This document shows, piece by piece, positions 16,900 to 25,867 of a stretch of DNA of 64,000 bases. The position numbers and the translations under genes are program-made. The DNA is from Clostridia bacterium. GTDB taxonomy: Bacteria; Bacillota; Clostridia; Christensenellales; Borkfalkiaceae. The notes beneath the pieces are model-generated. The model made no database searches and was not told where the DNA came from. It saw only the letters and a program-made list of their open reading frames with translations. Location of the stretch: contig JAIDCJ010000010.1 of the NCBI GenBank assembly GCA_029055875.1, positions 274,441-338,440 of the forward strand, written 5' to 3'. Position 1 is the stretch's first letter, and the number at the start of each line of letters is the position of its first letter.

Positions 16900-19023
16900 A
16901 TGAAAACGGAAATTCTTGCCCCTGCGGGGGGCGCGGGATCGGCGCGGTGCGCTCTGCTTGCAGGCGCGGACGCAATCTATTTAGGGCTTTCGGAATTTTC
17001 CGCACGCGCGTCGGCGGAGAATTTTTCCGTGCAGGAGCTTGCGGAGACCGCGCGGTTCGCGCACCTTTTGGGCGCGAAGGTGTACGTCTGTTTGAATACG
17101 CTTGTGAAGGATAGCGAAACGGCGGGCTTTTTTGCGCTTGCCGAAAGGGCTTGGAACGCGGGTGCGGACGGCATTTTGTTGCAGGATATTTTCCTCGGCA
17201 AGGCGCTTAAAGAGGCGCACCCCGAAATGGTGCTGCACCTTTCCACACAGGCGGGTTGCAACAATATTTACGGCGCGAACTTAGCAAAGCAGTACGGTTT
17301 TTCGCGCGTGGTGCTCGCCCGCGAAACGCCGCTTGAAGAAATTAAAAAAATTTCCGAAATTATTGAAACGGAGGTTTTCGTGCAGGGCGCGCTCTGCTCC
17401 TGCTTTTCGGGGCAGTGCTATTTCTCCTCGTTTGCGGGGAACAACAGCGGCAACCGCGGCAGGTGCAAACAGCCGTGCAGAAAACAGTATTCCATTGATA
17501 GAAAGGGCTACGAGGGTTTTGCCTACGCGCTGTCTACTTCCGATTTATGCACGGGCGAACGCGTGAAGGAGCTCGTGGCGGCGGGCGTTACTTCGCTCAA
17601 AATAGAGGGCAGAATGCGCCGCGAGGAATACACCGCTGCGGCGGTGCAGTACTACCGCGCGCTCCTTTGGGGCGAAAATGCCGAGGGTGCGCTCTCCCGC
17701 TTAAAGCGCGCCTATAACCGCGGCGATTATACCGCAGGGCTTGCCTTCGGGCAGAAAGCCGATTTTCTTTCCCGCAGGGTGCAGGGGCATATCGGCGAGC
17801 GTGTAGGAACGCTTTCGATTGATAAGGGAAAGTATTTTTGTAGGTCTTCCTTTGCGGCGAAAAGCGGCGACGGGTTCAAAATATTAAGAAAGGGCGAAGA
17901 GGTCGGCGGCGCGGTGTTTGCGGGGAGCGGCGCGGGCGGGTTCTACCTTTCGTCGAATGCGAAGCTTTTTGCGGGCGACGAGGTGCGCGTAACGACGGAC
18001 ACGGCGGCGTATGCTTATCCCGAAAAAAAGCGTCGCGTGGAAATCAAAATTGAAATCCGCGCGGGCGAGCTTCCGCTTGCGGTGAGCGGGGAGCTTCGCT
18101 ATACGGGCGAGGTGCCCGCACAGGCGGCGAAGAGTGCGCCCTTAACGGAAGAGGAAATCCGCGCGTGCTTTGAAAAGACGGATTCGCTTCCGCTGTTGCC
18201 CGTGGTTACGGTGAAAACGGAGAATGCGTTCTACCCGAAGTCTGCGCTCAACGCGTTTCGTCGTGAGTTTTATGCGCGGCTCGTAAATTACCTTGCGCCT
18301 GTTCGCACGCCTTTGCAGGAAGCGGAGTTTTCCGCTTGCGTTTCGGTGGAAGAGGGTGCGCTCCGTGCGGTAATGGTGGGCGACAACGCAAAGCCGCAGG
18401 ACGCGGATATCGTCATTTATAAACCGAAGGATTACGGCAAAATCACCGTGCCCGCTTTCGGCAAGGAAAAATTTTTATATCTTCCGCCGCTCTTTACGGG
18501 CGCGGACGAGGATTTGATTGCGGGTGCGCTTCATGCGTTCGACGGCATTTACGCCGAGGGAAGCTACGGTATAGAGCTTGCGAAGAAATATAATAAAACG
18601 CTCTTTGCGGGCGCGGGGTGCAACCTCACGAACGCGTTTGCGGTGAACGGCATAACGGCGGCGGGTGCAAAGTATTTCGTGCTCTCGCACGAGCTCTCTT
18701 CTCGCGAACAGGACGAGCTTTCCGCAATGGGCGCGTTTGCGCTCTCGGGCGGCGTAAAGGTGATGGAGCTTTGCTACTGTCCCTTCGAGCGCACCTGCAA
18801 GGAATGCGACAAGCGCGAGTTCTATACGCTGACCGATTCGGACGGACGGAAGTTCCCGCTTCGGCGGGTGCGGCATAGCGAGGGCTGCCGCTTTGAGGTG
18901 TATAACTGTGCGCCGCTTGCCGCGGAGAAAGGAAAGGCGAACGGGATTCTTGATTGCACGGCGGAAAAGGCGCTTGCGGGCGTGCCGCCCACGCGCGGAC
19001 ACGCGATGAGGAGTATGTTATGA
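16900..19023 (+). CDS. Peptidase U32-family protein, RlhA/TrhP-like
   Basis: 707 residues. U32 domain from the N-terminus (TEILAPAGGAGSARCALLAG, GADAIYLGLSEFSARA) with the characteristic Cys cluster CSCFSGQCYFSS and GNRGRCKQPCRKQY (about 167-190). A C-terminal DUF3656-like extension holds CYCPFERTCKECDK (about 626-640). Members once called collagenases include RlhA and TrhP, which hydroxylate C2501 of 23S rRNA or U34 of tRNAs in other bacteria; an RNA-hydroxylation role is inferred from family. It is tightly spaced after uvrC and overlaps mutS2 by ATGA. Confidence 0.88.
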   Translation: MKTEILAPAGGAGSARCALLAGADAIYLGLSEFSARASAENFSVQELAETARFAHLLGAKVYVCLNTLVKDSETAGFFALAERAWNAGADGILLQDIFLGKALKEAHPEMVLHLSTQAGCNNIYGANLAKQYGFSRVVLARETPLEEIKKISEIIETEVFVQGALCSCFSGQCYFSSFAGNNSGNRGRCKQPCRKQYSIDRKGYEGFAYALSTSDLCTGERVKELVAAGVTSLKIEGRMRREEYTAAAVQYYRALLWGENAEGALSRLKRAYNRGDYTAGLAFGQKADFLSRRVQGHIGERVGTLSIDKGKYFCRSSFAAKSGDGFKILRKGEEVGGAVFAGSGAGGFYLSSNAKLFAGDEVRVTTDTAAYAYPEKKRRVEIKIEIRAGELPLAVSGELRYTGEVPAQAAKSAPLTEEEIRACFEKTDSLPLLPVVTVKTENAFYPKSALNAFRREFYARLVNYLAPVRTPLQEAEFSACVSVEEGALRAVMVGDNAKPQDADIVIYKPKDYGKITVPAFGKEKFLYLPPLFTGADEDLIAGALHAFDGIYAEGSYGIELAKKYNKTLFAGAGCNLTNAFAVNGITAAGAKYFVLSHELSSREQDELSAMGAFALSGGVKVMELCYCPFERTCKECDKREFYTLTDSDGRKFPLRRVRHSEGCRFEVYNCAPLAAEKGKANGILDCTAEKALAGVPPTRGHAMRSML

Positions 19024-21368
19024 AAAACAGCGCAGTGAGCTTGGAGCTCGATAAAATTTTATCGGCGGTTTCTTTCTACGCCGTTTTAGAGGCGGGGAAG
19101 GAGCGGGTGCGAAGCATAGAGCCCACGGAAAACTTTGCAGAGGCGAAGCGGCTTCTCGATACCACCGAAGAGGCAACCCGCCTATTGTTTGATTTGGGCG
19201 CGGGAAGGGTGGAAGAGTTCCCCTCGCTCGGCGATATGGCGGAGCGCGCGCAGAAGGGCGCAACGCTCTCGAACGCAGAGCTTTTATCGTGCGCAAGACT
19301 GTTGCGTAGCGCGCGTATACTCTATTCTTCGGTGAATGCGCTCGCCGATGAAAATATCACGCTTTTCAAAACGCTGACGGGGCGCTTGCTCTTTGACGAG
19401 CGGCTCGAAAACGAAATCACGGAAAAGATTTTAAGCGAGACGGAGGTTGCCGACCGCGCGAGCGAAAAGCTCTTTACCCTGCGCCGCGAAATCCGCGCAC
19501 TTGGGGAGAAGATTCGCGCGCGGCTCGGGCAGTACCTCACGGGCGGGGAAAAGAAGTTTTTGCAGGAAGGAATCGTCACCATGCGCGGCGACAGGTTCGT
19601 CATTCCCGTAAAAGCCGAATATAAGCGAAGCGTGAAGGGCTTCGTGCACGACCGTTCCCAAAGCGGGCAAACGGTGTTTATTGAACCCGAAGAAGTGCTT
19701 GAAATGAATAACGAGCTGATTACGCTCACGCTCGATGAAAAGGAAGAGGTAGAGCGCATTTTAAGGGAGCTCTCCCGCGCGGTAGGCTCTATGCGTGAGG
19801 CGTTGGAGCGGGACGCCGAGACGCTTGAAATTGCGGACAGCTTTTACGCCCGCGCCGAGTACGGCTACAAGCTCAAATGCGTGAAGCCCGCACTCAACGC
19901 AAAGGGCCTGTTGGATATTATAAAGGGGCGTCACCCGCTGCTCGATCAAAAGACCGCCGTGCCCGTTTCGGTGAGGGTGGGCGGCGACTACGGCTTCCTC
20001 GTGATTAGCGGCGCGAATACGGGCGGCAAAACGGTTACGCTGAAAATGTGCGGACTGTTCTCGCTGATGGCGGCGTGCGGGCTGTTCGTTCCCGCCGCGC
20101 CCGGCACTACGCTTTCCGTGTTCCGCGAGGTCTTCTGCGACGTCGGCGACAGTCAGTCTATCGAAGAAAATCTTTCTACGTTCTCCTCGCATATCGTGAA
20201 TTTGCGCGATATCGTGAATGCGGCGGGGGAGCGCGACTTCGTGCTTATCGACGAGCCGGGCGGCGGCACCGACCCCGAAGAGGGGCAGGCGTTAGCCCGC
20301 GCGATTCTCTCGAAACTGTTAAAGAAAAAATGCAAGGGAATTGTGACCACGCACTATTCCTCGCTCAAAGAATTTGCGTATCAGACTGCGGGCGTAGAGA
20401 ACGGCTGTATGGAATTTGACGCGGGCGACTACCGCCCCTTGTACCGTTTGAAAATCGGCGCACCCGGTTCTTCCAACGCGCTTGCCGTGAGTACGCGCTT
20501 AGGGCTTCCCGAGGAAATTATCGAGGAGGCGCGGGGGTATCTCTCCGAGGGTGCGCGTGCGTTCGAGCGCACCGTGCGGGCGGCGGAAGAGAGCCGCATT
20601 CAGGCGGAGAAAATTCAAACTGAGGCGCAAGAGCTCAAAGCCGAGTGGGAGAAAAAGCTTTTGGCGCTCTCCAAAGAGGAAGAGAAATTTACGCGGGAAC
20701 GCGAGAAATTTTTGGCAGGCTCCAAAGCGGAGGCAAGGCGAATCGTCAACGAGCGCACCGCGGCGGCAGAGGAATTGCTTCAAGAAATCGAAACCATTTT
20801 CAAGCAGGAGAGCCTCACCGAGGCAGACCTCATAAAGGCGCGCACGCTCAAAAATAAAATGTCCGCCGCCCCCGAACCCGAAGAGGAGCATATCCGCGCC
20901 GTGCCCGTAAATGCCGAAACGCTCAAAGCGGGCGATACCGTGCTGGTTGGCAGTATGGGTGCGGAGGGGAAAATTGTAAACTACCGTGCGGGGAAAAAGC
21001 AAGCCGAGGTGCAAATCGGTGCGCTCCGCGTGCGGTGCGAGCTTTCCGATTTATACGTTGCGCCGAAGCACAAAGCGCAGGAAAAGAAGGTGACGGTAGT
21101 CAGAAACCTTGCCGAAAAAACCACGCCGCTTACGGAGTGCAATATCATCGGCATGACGGTGTTAGAGGCAATTCCCGAAGTCGAGCGTTTTCTCGATAGT
21201 GCGATACTTTCCAATCTTGCAGAGGTGCGAATCGTGCACGGCATGGGCACGGGGAAATTGCGCGCCGCCGTTCACAGCTTTTTACAGGGACATAGACGCG
21301 TGGAGGCCTTTCGCCTCGGCAAATACGGCGAGGGTGAGAGCGGCGTCACCGTAGTTACGCTGCGGTAG
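19020..21368 (+). CDS. mutS2: Endonuclease/ATPase MutS2
   Basis: Homolog of MutS that acts on recombination intermediates or collided ribosomes rather than mismatches. 782 residues. Middle domain, then ABC ATPase with Walker A SGANTGGKTVTLKM (about 330), Walker B LIDEPGGGTDPEEGQ, a long coiled coil (about 515-620), a KOW-like segment and a C-terminal Smr domain. The Smr HGMGTG motif is kept, but the usual LDLxG motif reads CNIIG (residues 707-711), losing the acidic residue implicated in nuclease activity. Start at ATG 19020 by ATGA overlap. Confidence 0.94.
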   Translation: MKNSAVSLELDKILSAVSFYAVLEAGKERVRSIEPTENFAEAKRLLDTTEEATRLLFDLGAGRVEEFPSLGDMAERAQKGATLSNAELLSCARLLRSARILYSSVNALADENITLFKTLTGRLLFDERLENEITEKILSETEVADRASEKLFTLRREIRALGEKIRARLGQYLTGGEKKFLQEGIVTMRGDRFVIPVKAEYKRSVKGFVHDRSQSGQTVFIEPEEVLEMNNELITLTLDEKEEVERILRELSRAVGSMREALERDAETLEIADSFYARAEYGYKLKCVKPALNAKGLLDIIKGRHPLLDQKTAVPVSVRVGGDYGFLVISGANTGGKTVTLKMCGLFSLMAACGLFVPAAPGTTLSVFREVFCDVGDSQSIEENLSTFSSHIVNLRDIVNAAGERDFVLIDEPGGGTDPEEGQALARAILSKLLKKKCKGIVTTHYSSLKEFAYQTAGVENGCMEFDAGDYRPLYRLKIGAPGSSNALAVSTRLGLPEEIIEEARGYLSEGARAFERTVRAAEESRIQAEKIQTEAQELKAEWEKKLLALSKEEEKFTREREKFLAGSKAEARRIVNERTAAAEELLQEIETIFKQESLTEADLIKARTLKNKMSAAPEPEEEHIRAVPVNAETLKAGDTVLVGSMGAEGKIVNYRAGKKQAEVQIGALRVRCELSDLYVAPKHKAQEKKVTVVRNLAEKTTPLTECNIIGMTVLEAIPEVERFLDSAILSNLAEVRIVHGMGTGKLRAAVHSFLQGHRRVEAFRLGKYGEGESGVTVVTLR

Positions 21369-21373
21369 TCATA

Positions 21374-21430
21374 ATCAAACGAAAAAATCAATAAAATGTT
21401 GTTGATAAATCTTTTCGTTTGAGGTAAACT
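21374..21430 (+). promoter_or_regulatory. Hairpin and weak promoter before the deacetylase gene
   Basis: TCAAACGAAAA (21375-21385) pairs with TTTTCGTTTGA (21412-21422), with a shorter inner pairing. The 3' arm contains the start of the TTTGAGGT ribosome binding site for the TTG at 21432. TTGATA (21402-21407) - 17 - TAAACT (21425-21430) also resembles a promoter, but would start downstream of that TTG. Confidence 0.4.
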
Positions 21431-21431
21431 A

Positions 21432-22136
21432 TTGAAGAAGTTATCATCGCGTGCGATTGCCGCCGTTACCAACGGACTGCTCGTTCTGGTGCTTATCGTC
21501 GTGGGGACGGTCTGCTTTTTCCCCGCCGCGCAGAGCGTTTCGAGCGTAGAAGAAAAAGCCATTCATAGCGGAAACAGCGAAAACGGCGTTTCCCTTATGA
21601 TAAACGTCTATTGGGGCACCGACGAGGTGTACGGCATTTTAGACGTTCTCGAAAGCCACAACGCAACCGCTACCTTTTTCATAGGCGGGAGCTGGGCGGA
21701 CGATAACGTAGCCGCGCTCAAAGCAATCGTCGAAAAGGGGCATGAAGTCGGCTCGCACGGCTATTTCCACCGCGACCATACGACGCTCACCCGCGAACAG
21801 AATATCGACGAGATCCGCCGTAGTGTGGAGTTTATCTCGCTCGCAACGGGATACACCGTAACGCTGTTTGCACCGCCCTCGGGCGCGTATAACGATACCG
21901 TGACGGACGCCGCCGAGGCGATGGGAATGAAAACCATTCTTTGGAGCAAGGACACGGTGGACTGGCGGGATAAGGACGAGAGCGTTTGCTTCAACCGTGC
22001 AACCAACGGCGTGAAGGGCGGGGATCTTATTTTGATGCACCCCATGGAGCACACTCTCGCGGCGCTACCTAAAATTTTGGACTACTATGCGGAGCACGGA
22101 CTCAAGACGGTTTCCGTGAGTGAAAATATCAGTTAA
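21432..22136 (+). CDS. Polysaccharide deacetylase-family membrane-anchored protein
   Basis: 234 residues. N-terminal membrane anchor (about 10-33), then a NodB-homology domain outside the cell. Zinc-type His pair in SHGYFH (HxxxH) is present. The first motif, normally TFDD/TFDxSWG, reads MINVYWGTDEV, with Asn where the catalytic Asp usually sits, and the RPP motif reads APPSG. This SLMINVYWG variant recurs in Clostridia as far as I recall, so altered or lost catalysis is possible but not certain. Starts at TTG with GAGG six bases upstream; an alternative start further in would remove the anchor. Confidence 0.8.
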   Translation: MKKLSSRAIAAVTNGLLVLVLIVVGTVCFFPAAQSVSSVEEKAIHSGNSENGVSLMINVYWGTDEVYGILDVLESHNATATFFIGGSWADDNVAALKAIVEKGHEVGSHGYFHRDHTTLTREQNIDEIRRSVEFISLATGYTVTLFAPPSGAYNDTVTDAAEAMGMKTILWSKDTVDWRDKDESVCFNRATNGVKGGDLILMHPMEHTLAALPKILDYYAEHGLKTVSVSENIS

Positions 22137-22150
22137 CTTATAAACAAGCT

Positions 22151-22184
22151 CACGGAAATTCTTTTCTTGGAAAAGAATTTCGTG
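22151..22184 (+). terminator. Hairpin between deacetylase and M16 genes
   Basis: CACG-G-AAATTCTTTTC pairs with GAAAAGAATTTCGTG (one bulged G), loop TTG. There is no long T run after it, so it may be a weak terminator or an mRNA processing or stability hairpin. Confidence 0.5.
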
Positions 22185-22215
22185 AACAATTTTACATATG
22201 GGAGAAAATATTAAA

Positions 22216-23454
22216 ATGGCAAAAACAAAGACGCTCGGCAACGGGCTTAGAGTAATTGTAAAACGCATGGAGGGCTTGCTCTCGGTTACGATGGGGGTGC
22301 TCGTCGGTACGGGCTCGGCATACGAAACGGACGCGGAGGACGGCATCTCGCACTTCCTCGAACACATGGAATTCAAGGGCACGCCCTCGCGCTCGGCGTT
22401 TGAAATTTCGGACGCGTTCGACGCGCTCGGCGCACAGGTAAACGCGTTCACGGGCAAGGATATGACCTGCTACTACGCCAAAGCAACTTCCGACCACGCG
22501 GGTACGGCGTTCGCTCTGCTTGCCGATTTATTCTTAAACAGCAATTTCCCCGAAAAGGAAGTCAAGCGGGAAAAGGGCGTGGTGCTCGAAGAAATCAGCA
22601 TGGACGAGGATACGCCCGAGGACTTGTGCTTAGACCTCGTCGCGCGCACCGCGTTCGGCAAGAGCGGTTACGGCAGAAATATTTTAGGCCCCGCGAAGAA
22701 CGTAAGGAAATTCACCCGCGACGATTTATTCCGCTACCGCGGCGAATGCTACTGCCCCGAAAACTGCGTGGTTTCCTTTGCGGGGAATATCTCGTATGAG
22801 GAGGCGTTTGCGCTCGCCGAAAAATACTTCGGCGACTGGAAGAGCGAACCTTTTGGGAAGCGTGAAAAGGTAGTAACGTGGAAGAGCGGACGTTCCTTTA
22901 GGGACAAGCCTATCGAGCAGGCGCACCTTGCAATCGGCTTTCCCAGTGTAGAGCGCGGCAGCGCTTTGTGCCCTGCGTTGCAGGTAATGAATACCATTCT
23001 CGGCGGCGGCATGAGCTCGCGCCTTTTCAAGCGCGTGCGCGAGGAGCTCGGGCTTGCCTACTCCGTCTATTCCTATTTTTCCCATTACGAGGAAACGGGT
23101 ATCTTCACCGTTTATGCGGGCGTTAACGCGCAAAAGGCGGAAGCCGCGAAGGACGCAATCGTTTCCGTCATCGAAGAGTTCAAAAAACAGGGCGTGACGG
23201 AAGAAGAATTTTTGCGCGGCAGAGAGCAGGCGAAGTCAAGCATTATTTTCTCGCAGGAGAACACCTCTTCGCAAATGCTCATCTACGGCAAGCAGATGCT
23301 CTATAAAAACGAAGTGTACGACTTTGAAAAACGCATGTCGGAATTTTCTTCGCTCACCCGCGAAAATATCGGGGAAGCAATCGCCGCTTCGTTCGATTTC
23401 TCGAAGGCCGTTACGGCTTCGGTCGGAAACGTCAAAAAGGCAATTACTCTGTAA
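22216..23454 (+). CDS. M16-family zinc peptidase
   Basis: 412 residues, one M16 unit of the bacterial processing-peptidase type. Inverted zinc motif HFLEH (ISHFLEHMEFKG) at about 45-49 and the downstream Glu in VVLEEISMDED. The C-terminal M16 half carries SVERGSALCPALQVMNTILG and GGGMSSRLFKRVREELGLAY. ATG 22216 is chosen over ATG 22198 because GGGAGA (22199-22205) lies between them at suitable distance. It overlaps the next gene by one base (TAATG). Substrate unknown. Confidence 0.9.
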   Translation: MAKTKTLGNGLRVIVKRMEGLLSVTMGVLVGTGSAYETDAEDGISHFLEHMEFKGTPSRSAFEISDAFDALGAQVNAFTGKDMTCYYAKATSDHAGTAFALLADLFLNSNFPEKEVKREKGVVLEEISMDEDTPEDLCLDLVARTAFGKSGYGRNILGPAKNVRKFTRDDLFRYRGECYCPENCVVSFAGNISYEEAFALAEKYFGDWKSEPFGKREKVVTWKSGRSFRDKPIEQAHLAIGFPSVERGSALCPALQVMNTILGGGMSSRLFKRVREELGLAYSVYSYFSHYEETGIFTVYAGVNAQKAEAAKDAIVSVIEEFKKQGVTEEEFLRGREQAKSSIIFSQENTSSQMLIYGKQMLYKNEVYDFEKRMSEFSSLTRENIGEAIAASFDFSKAVTASVGNVKKAITL

Positions 23455-23930
23455 TGGCGCGCTTCGAGGGGCTTGCGCCCGTATATACGGCGAATAGCCG
23501 CGTGCTGATCCTCGGCAGTTTTCCGTCGGTGAAGAGCCGCGCCGTCGGGTTTTATTACGGCAATCCGCAGAACCGCTTTTGGAAAACCGTCTGCGGATAT
23601 TTCGGCGAGGACGTGCCGCCAAGCATTGAGGGCAAGACGGAATTTTTACGCCGTCGCAAAATTGCGCTGTGGGACGTGGTCGCTTCCTGCGAAATTGCAG
23701 GCTCGGCAGATTCCGCCATTCGCGAAGAGGAGCTTGCCGATTTGAATTGGCTGTATAAGGAATGCGGCGCGCCCGTCATTTTGTGCAACGGCGGAAAATC
23801 CTACGGCGTGATAGAGAAAAATTATCCCGAACTTTTGAGCTTTGCAAAAAAGCTCCCTTCCACCTCGCCCGCCAATCCGCGGTTTACAATGGAGGAATGG
23901 CACGGGGCACTTAGAGAGGCAGGACTATGA
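23454..23930 (+). CDS. DNA-deoxyinosine/hypoxanthine glycosylase, UDG family 6
   Basis: 158 residues. Removes hypoxanthine (deaminated adenine) from DNA by family analogy. Motifs: LILGSFPSVKSRAVGFYYGN and QNRFWKTVCGYFG at the N-terminal side, and STSPANPRFTMEEW near the C-terminus, which match the uracil-DNA-glycosylase superfamily family 6 (HDG). It is coupled by a one-base overlap to the M16 gene and by ATGA to the following AlkD-like gene, forming a small base-excision-repair pair. Confidence 0.88.
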   Translation: MARFEGLAPVYTANSRVLILGSFPSVKSRAVGFYYGNPQNRFWKTVCGYFGEDVPPSIEGKTEFLRRRKIALWDVVASCEIAGSADSAIREEELADLNWLYKECGAPVILCNGGKSYGVIEKNYPELLSFAKKLPSTSPANPRFTMEEWHGALREAGL

Positions 23931-24598
23931 TTACTTATGAAGAAGTGCTCAAATGCTTATACGAGCATGAGGACAAGCAGTACCGCGACTTTCACAAAAA
24001 ACTGTTGAAGAACGAGGCGGTGAACGTTATCGGCGTGAGAATGCCTCAGCTACGCAAATTTTCCAAGGCGTGGAAAGGGGAGTGGAAAACAATTCTCACT
24101 TTCCCTAACGAGTATTACGAAGTCACCTTTTTGAAGTGCGCCGTCGTCGGCATGCTTCCCTTTGAGAAATTCTGCGAAGAGGTTGACGGCGTGGTTGCGC
24201 TCCTCGATAACTGGGCGACCTGCGACTGCTTTGCCGCGCCCTGCATTGCAAAGCATAAAGAGGAATTTTTGCCGTATATCGAAAAGTATCTTGCGAGCGG
24301 CAAGGAGTTTACCCGCCGATTCGGGCTCGTTACGCTGCTGCACTACTACGTGGAAGAAAAATATCTTCCGCTTATTTTGGAGAGCGTGCAGGGCGCGTGC
24401 GGGGGAGAGTATTACGTAATGATGGCGGCGGCGTGGCTGCTTGCCGAAGTGCTCGTAAAATATTATGAGGCGGGCAGGGACTTTTTGAAAGAGGGTACTT
24501 TGACCAAAGAGGTGCAAAATAAAGCGATTCAAAAGGCGCGCGAGAGCTACCGTCTGAGTGCGGAGCAAAAGAGCGAGCTTTCGGCTTTGAAAAAGTAA
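23927..24598 (+). CDS. AlkD-like DNA alkylation repair protein
   Basis: 223 residues, all-helical HEAT-like repeats. AlkD-family glycosylases excise bulky or cationic alkylated purines without base flipping. The diagnostic segment LLDNWATCDCFA (about 92-103; Trp and Asp of the active site) and the Arg in FTRRFGLVTLLHYY are present. It starts by ATGA overlap with the upstream glycosylase gene. Confidence 0.88.
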   Translation: MITYEEVLKCLYEHEDKQYRDFHKKLLKNEAVNVIGVRMPQLRKFSKAWKGEWKTILTFPNEYYEVTFLKCAVVGMLPFEKFCEEVDGVVALLDNWATCDCFAAPCIAKHKEEFLPYIEKYLASGKEFTRRFGLVTLLHYYVEEKYLPLILESVQGACGGEYYVMMAAAWLLAEVLVKYYEAGRDFLKEGTLTKEVQNKAIQKARESYRLSAEQKSELSALKK

Positions 24599-24610
24599 AC
24601 AAAAAAACGG

Positions 24611-24639
24611 TTGACAAGTCAACTGAAATAAGATAAAAT
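24611..24639 (+). promoter_or_regulatory. Promoter of acpP
   Basis: TTGACA (24611-24616), 17-bp spacer, TAAAAT (24634-24639). The acpP ATG at 24693 has a GGAGG site. Confidence 0.85.
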
Positions 24640-24692
24640 AAAGAAAAAAATACGTCTTCGTAAATAAAGCGGAGCGGACGGAGGAAAAATTT

Positions 24693-24920
24693 ATGTACGA
24701 GAAATTGTCTAAAATGCTTGCAGACCAGCTTGGTATCGCCCCCGAGAAAATTACGCCCGATGCAGAAATAATTAAAGATTTGGGTGCGGATTCTCTCGAC
24801 GTCGTCGAGCTTATGATGGCGCTTGAAGATGAGTGCGGCGTAACGCTTCCCGAGAACGAAGTGGAAAAGGTGAAAACCGTGCAGGACGTCGTAAATATGC
24901 TTGAAAGCTTGCAGAAATAA
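24693..24920 (+). CDS. acpP: Acyl carrier protein
   Basis: 75 residues, acidic four-helix carrier for fatty-acid synthesis. The phosphopantetheine attachment site is Ser in DLGADSLDVVELMMALEDE (about residue 36). It stands alone with its own promoter and terminator rather than beside plsX/fabD as in many Bacillota. Confidence 0.97.
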   Translation: MYEKLSKMLADQLGIAPEKITPDAEIIKDLGADSLDVVELMMALEDECGVTLPENEVEKVKTVQDVVNMLESLQK

Positions 24921-24940
24921 TATTCGATTTTGAGAGCGCT

Positions 24941-24974
24941 GCCGCGGAAACCGTGCGCGGCGTTTTTCTTTTTT
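24941..24974 (+). terminator. Terminator after acpP
   Basis: GCCGCG (24941-24946) pairs with CGCGGC (24956-24961), followed by a long T-rich run to 24974. Confidence 0.85.
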
Positions 24975-24978
24975 TCAT

Positions 24979-25015
24979 AAAACCACTTTACACGGCTGTG
25001 GTTTTGGTATATAAT
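24979..25015 (+). promoter_or_regulatory. Promoter with inverted repeat over the -35 box
   Basis: TTTACA (24987-24992), 17-bp spacer, TATAAT (25010-25015). Flanking arms AAAACCAC and GTGGTTTT (within 24979-25005) surround the -35 box and could be an operator; no regulator gene is adjacent. Confidence 0.65.
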
Positions 25016-25047
25016 AAAATGGAAATTTTTTAGGCGCGGGAGAGATT

Positions 25048-25866
25048 ATGCGCATCGTATTCGGGAGTACAAAATATCTCATTAAAAATATCTGGTACGT
25101 TTTGCCCTATGCAATTTTACCGGCTGTTTTTTTCACGCTCCTTTTAGACTACGCGTCTCTTTCCGACCTTCTAACCGGCTTTTTCACGGGCGCGCCGAAA
25201 TCTGACTTCCTCTTAAACTTCCGCGCGCTGAGCCTTCTGAAAATCGATTTATTGGGCGGTATGTATACCCTATGCGCCTTTATATGCTTCGTCATTTTCG
25301 GGACGCTTCTTTTAACGGTAGTGGAAAAGCATATGCGGCTTGGAAAGCGTACGCCGAGCGGCGCGCTCTCGCAGTTTGCAAACCTTCTTCTGTCCGTGCT
25401 GGGGTTTGCGCTTGCGTATTTTATAATGTACGAGGTTTGGGTGGTTGCGCTTTCGGCGGTGCTGTTTGCAATCTCCGCAATCAGAAACGCAATCGTCGTA
25501 TGTATTTTGCAGGCGCTTGCGTTCGTGCTCTTCACACTCGTACTTTTGTACCTTTCCACCATCAGCTATTTGTGGCTTCCGTGCAAGCAGATGACGGGGT
25601 TCGGTAACTTTGCAGCGTTTATTTATTCCTACCGTTTGATGGCTACGATCCGCGGAAAGCTGCTCGTTTCCTTCGGAATATTTTTTACTGCGATTGCCGC
25701 AATCATTACGGGAATGACCTTCCTGCCCGAAATTGCGTTCCGTATCGTGAGCTTCTTCGTATTCCTTTTCGCGTTCCTCGATTTCGGGATTCGCATGGAA
25801 ACGGCGTATTTCACGGCGGATAAGCTGGACAGAGAAGATTTGATCCGCAGTTACAGGGAGCTTTGA
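25048..25866 (+). CDS. Polytopic membrane protein of unknown function
   Basis: 272 residues with about six hydrophobic segments (about 15-35, 65-95, 108-130, 130-150, 150-175, 205-245). I do not recognise the family. No catalytic motif is seen. GGGAGAG precedes the ATG. The next gene starts one base after its stop and has a similar architecture, so the two probably form a membrane complex or are old duplicates (inference). Confidence 0.75.
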   Translation: MRIVFGSTKYLIKNIWYVLPYAILPAVFFTLLLDYASLSDLLTGFFTGAPKSDFLLNFRALSLLKIDLLGGMYTLCAFICFVIFGTLLLTVVEKHMRLGKRTPSGALSQFANLLLSVLGFALAYFIMYEVWVVALSAVLFAISAIRNAIVVCILQALAFVLFTLVLLYLSTISYLWLPCKQMTGFGNFAAFIYSYRLMATIRGKLLVSFGIFFTAIAAIITGMTFLPEIAFRIVSFFVFLFAFLDFGIRMETAYFTADKLDREDLIRSYREL

Positions 25867-25867
25867 T

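Noticed and set aside
21432..22136. Deacetylase declared a dead enzyme from the Asp to Asn change
   Set aside because: The SLMINVYWG form appears to be a recurring subfamily and the His pair is kept, so loss of activity is not established.
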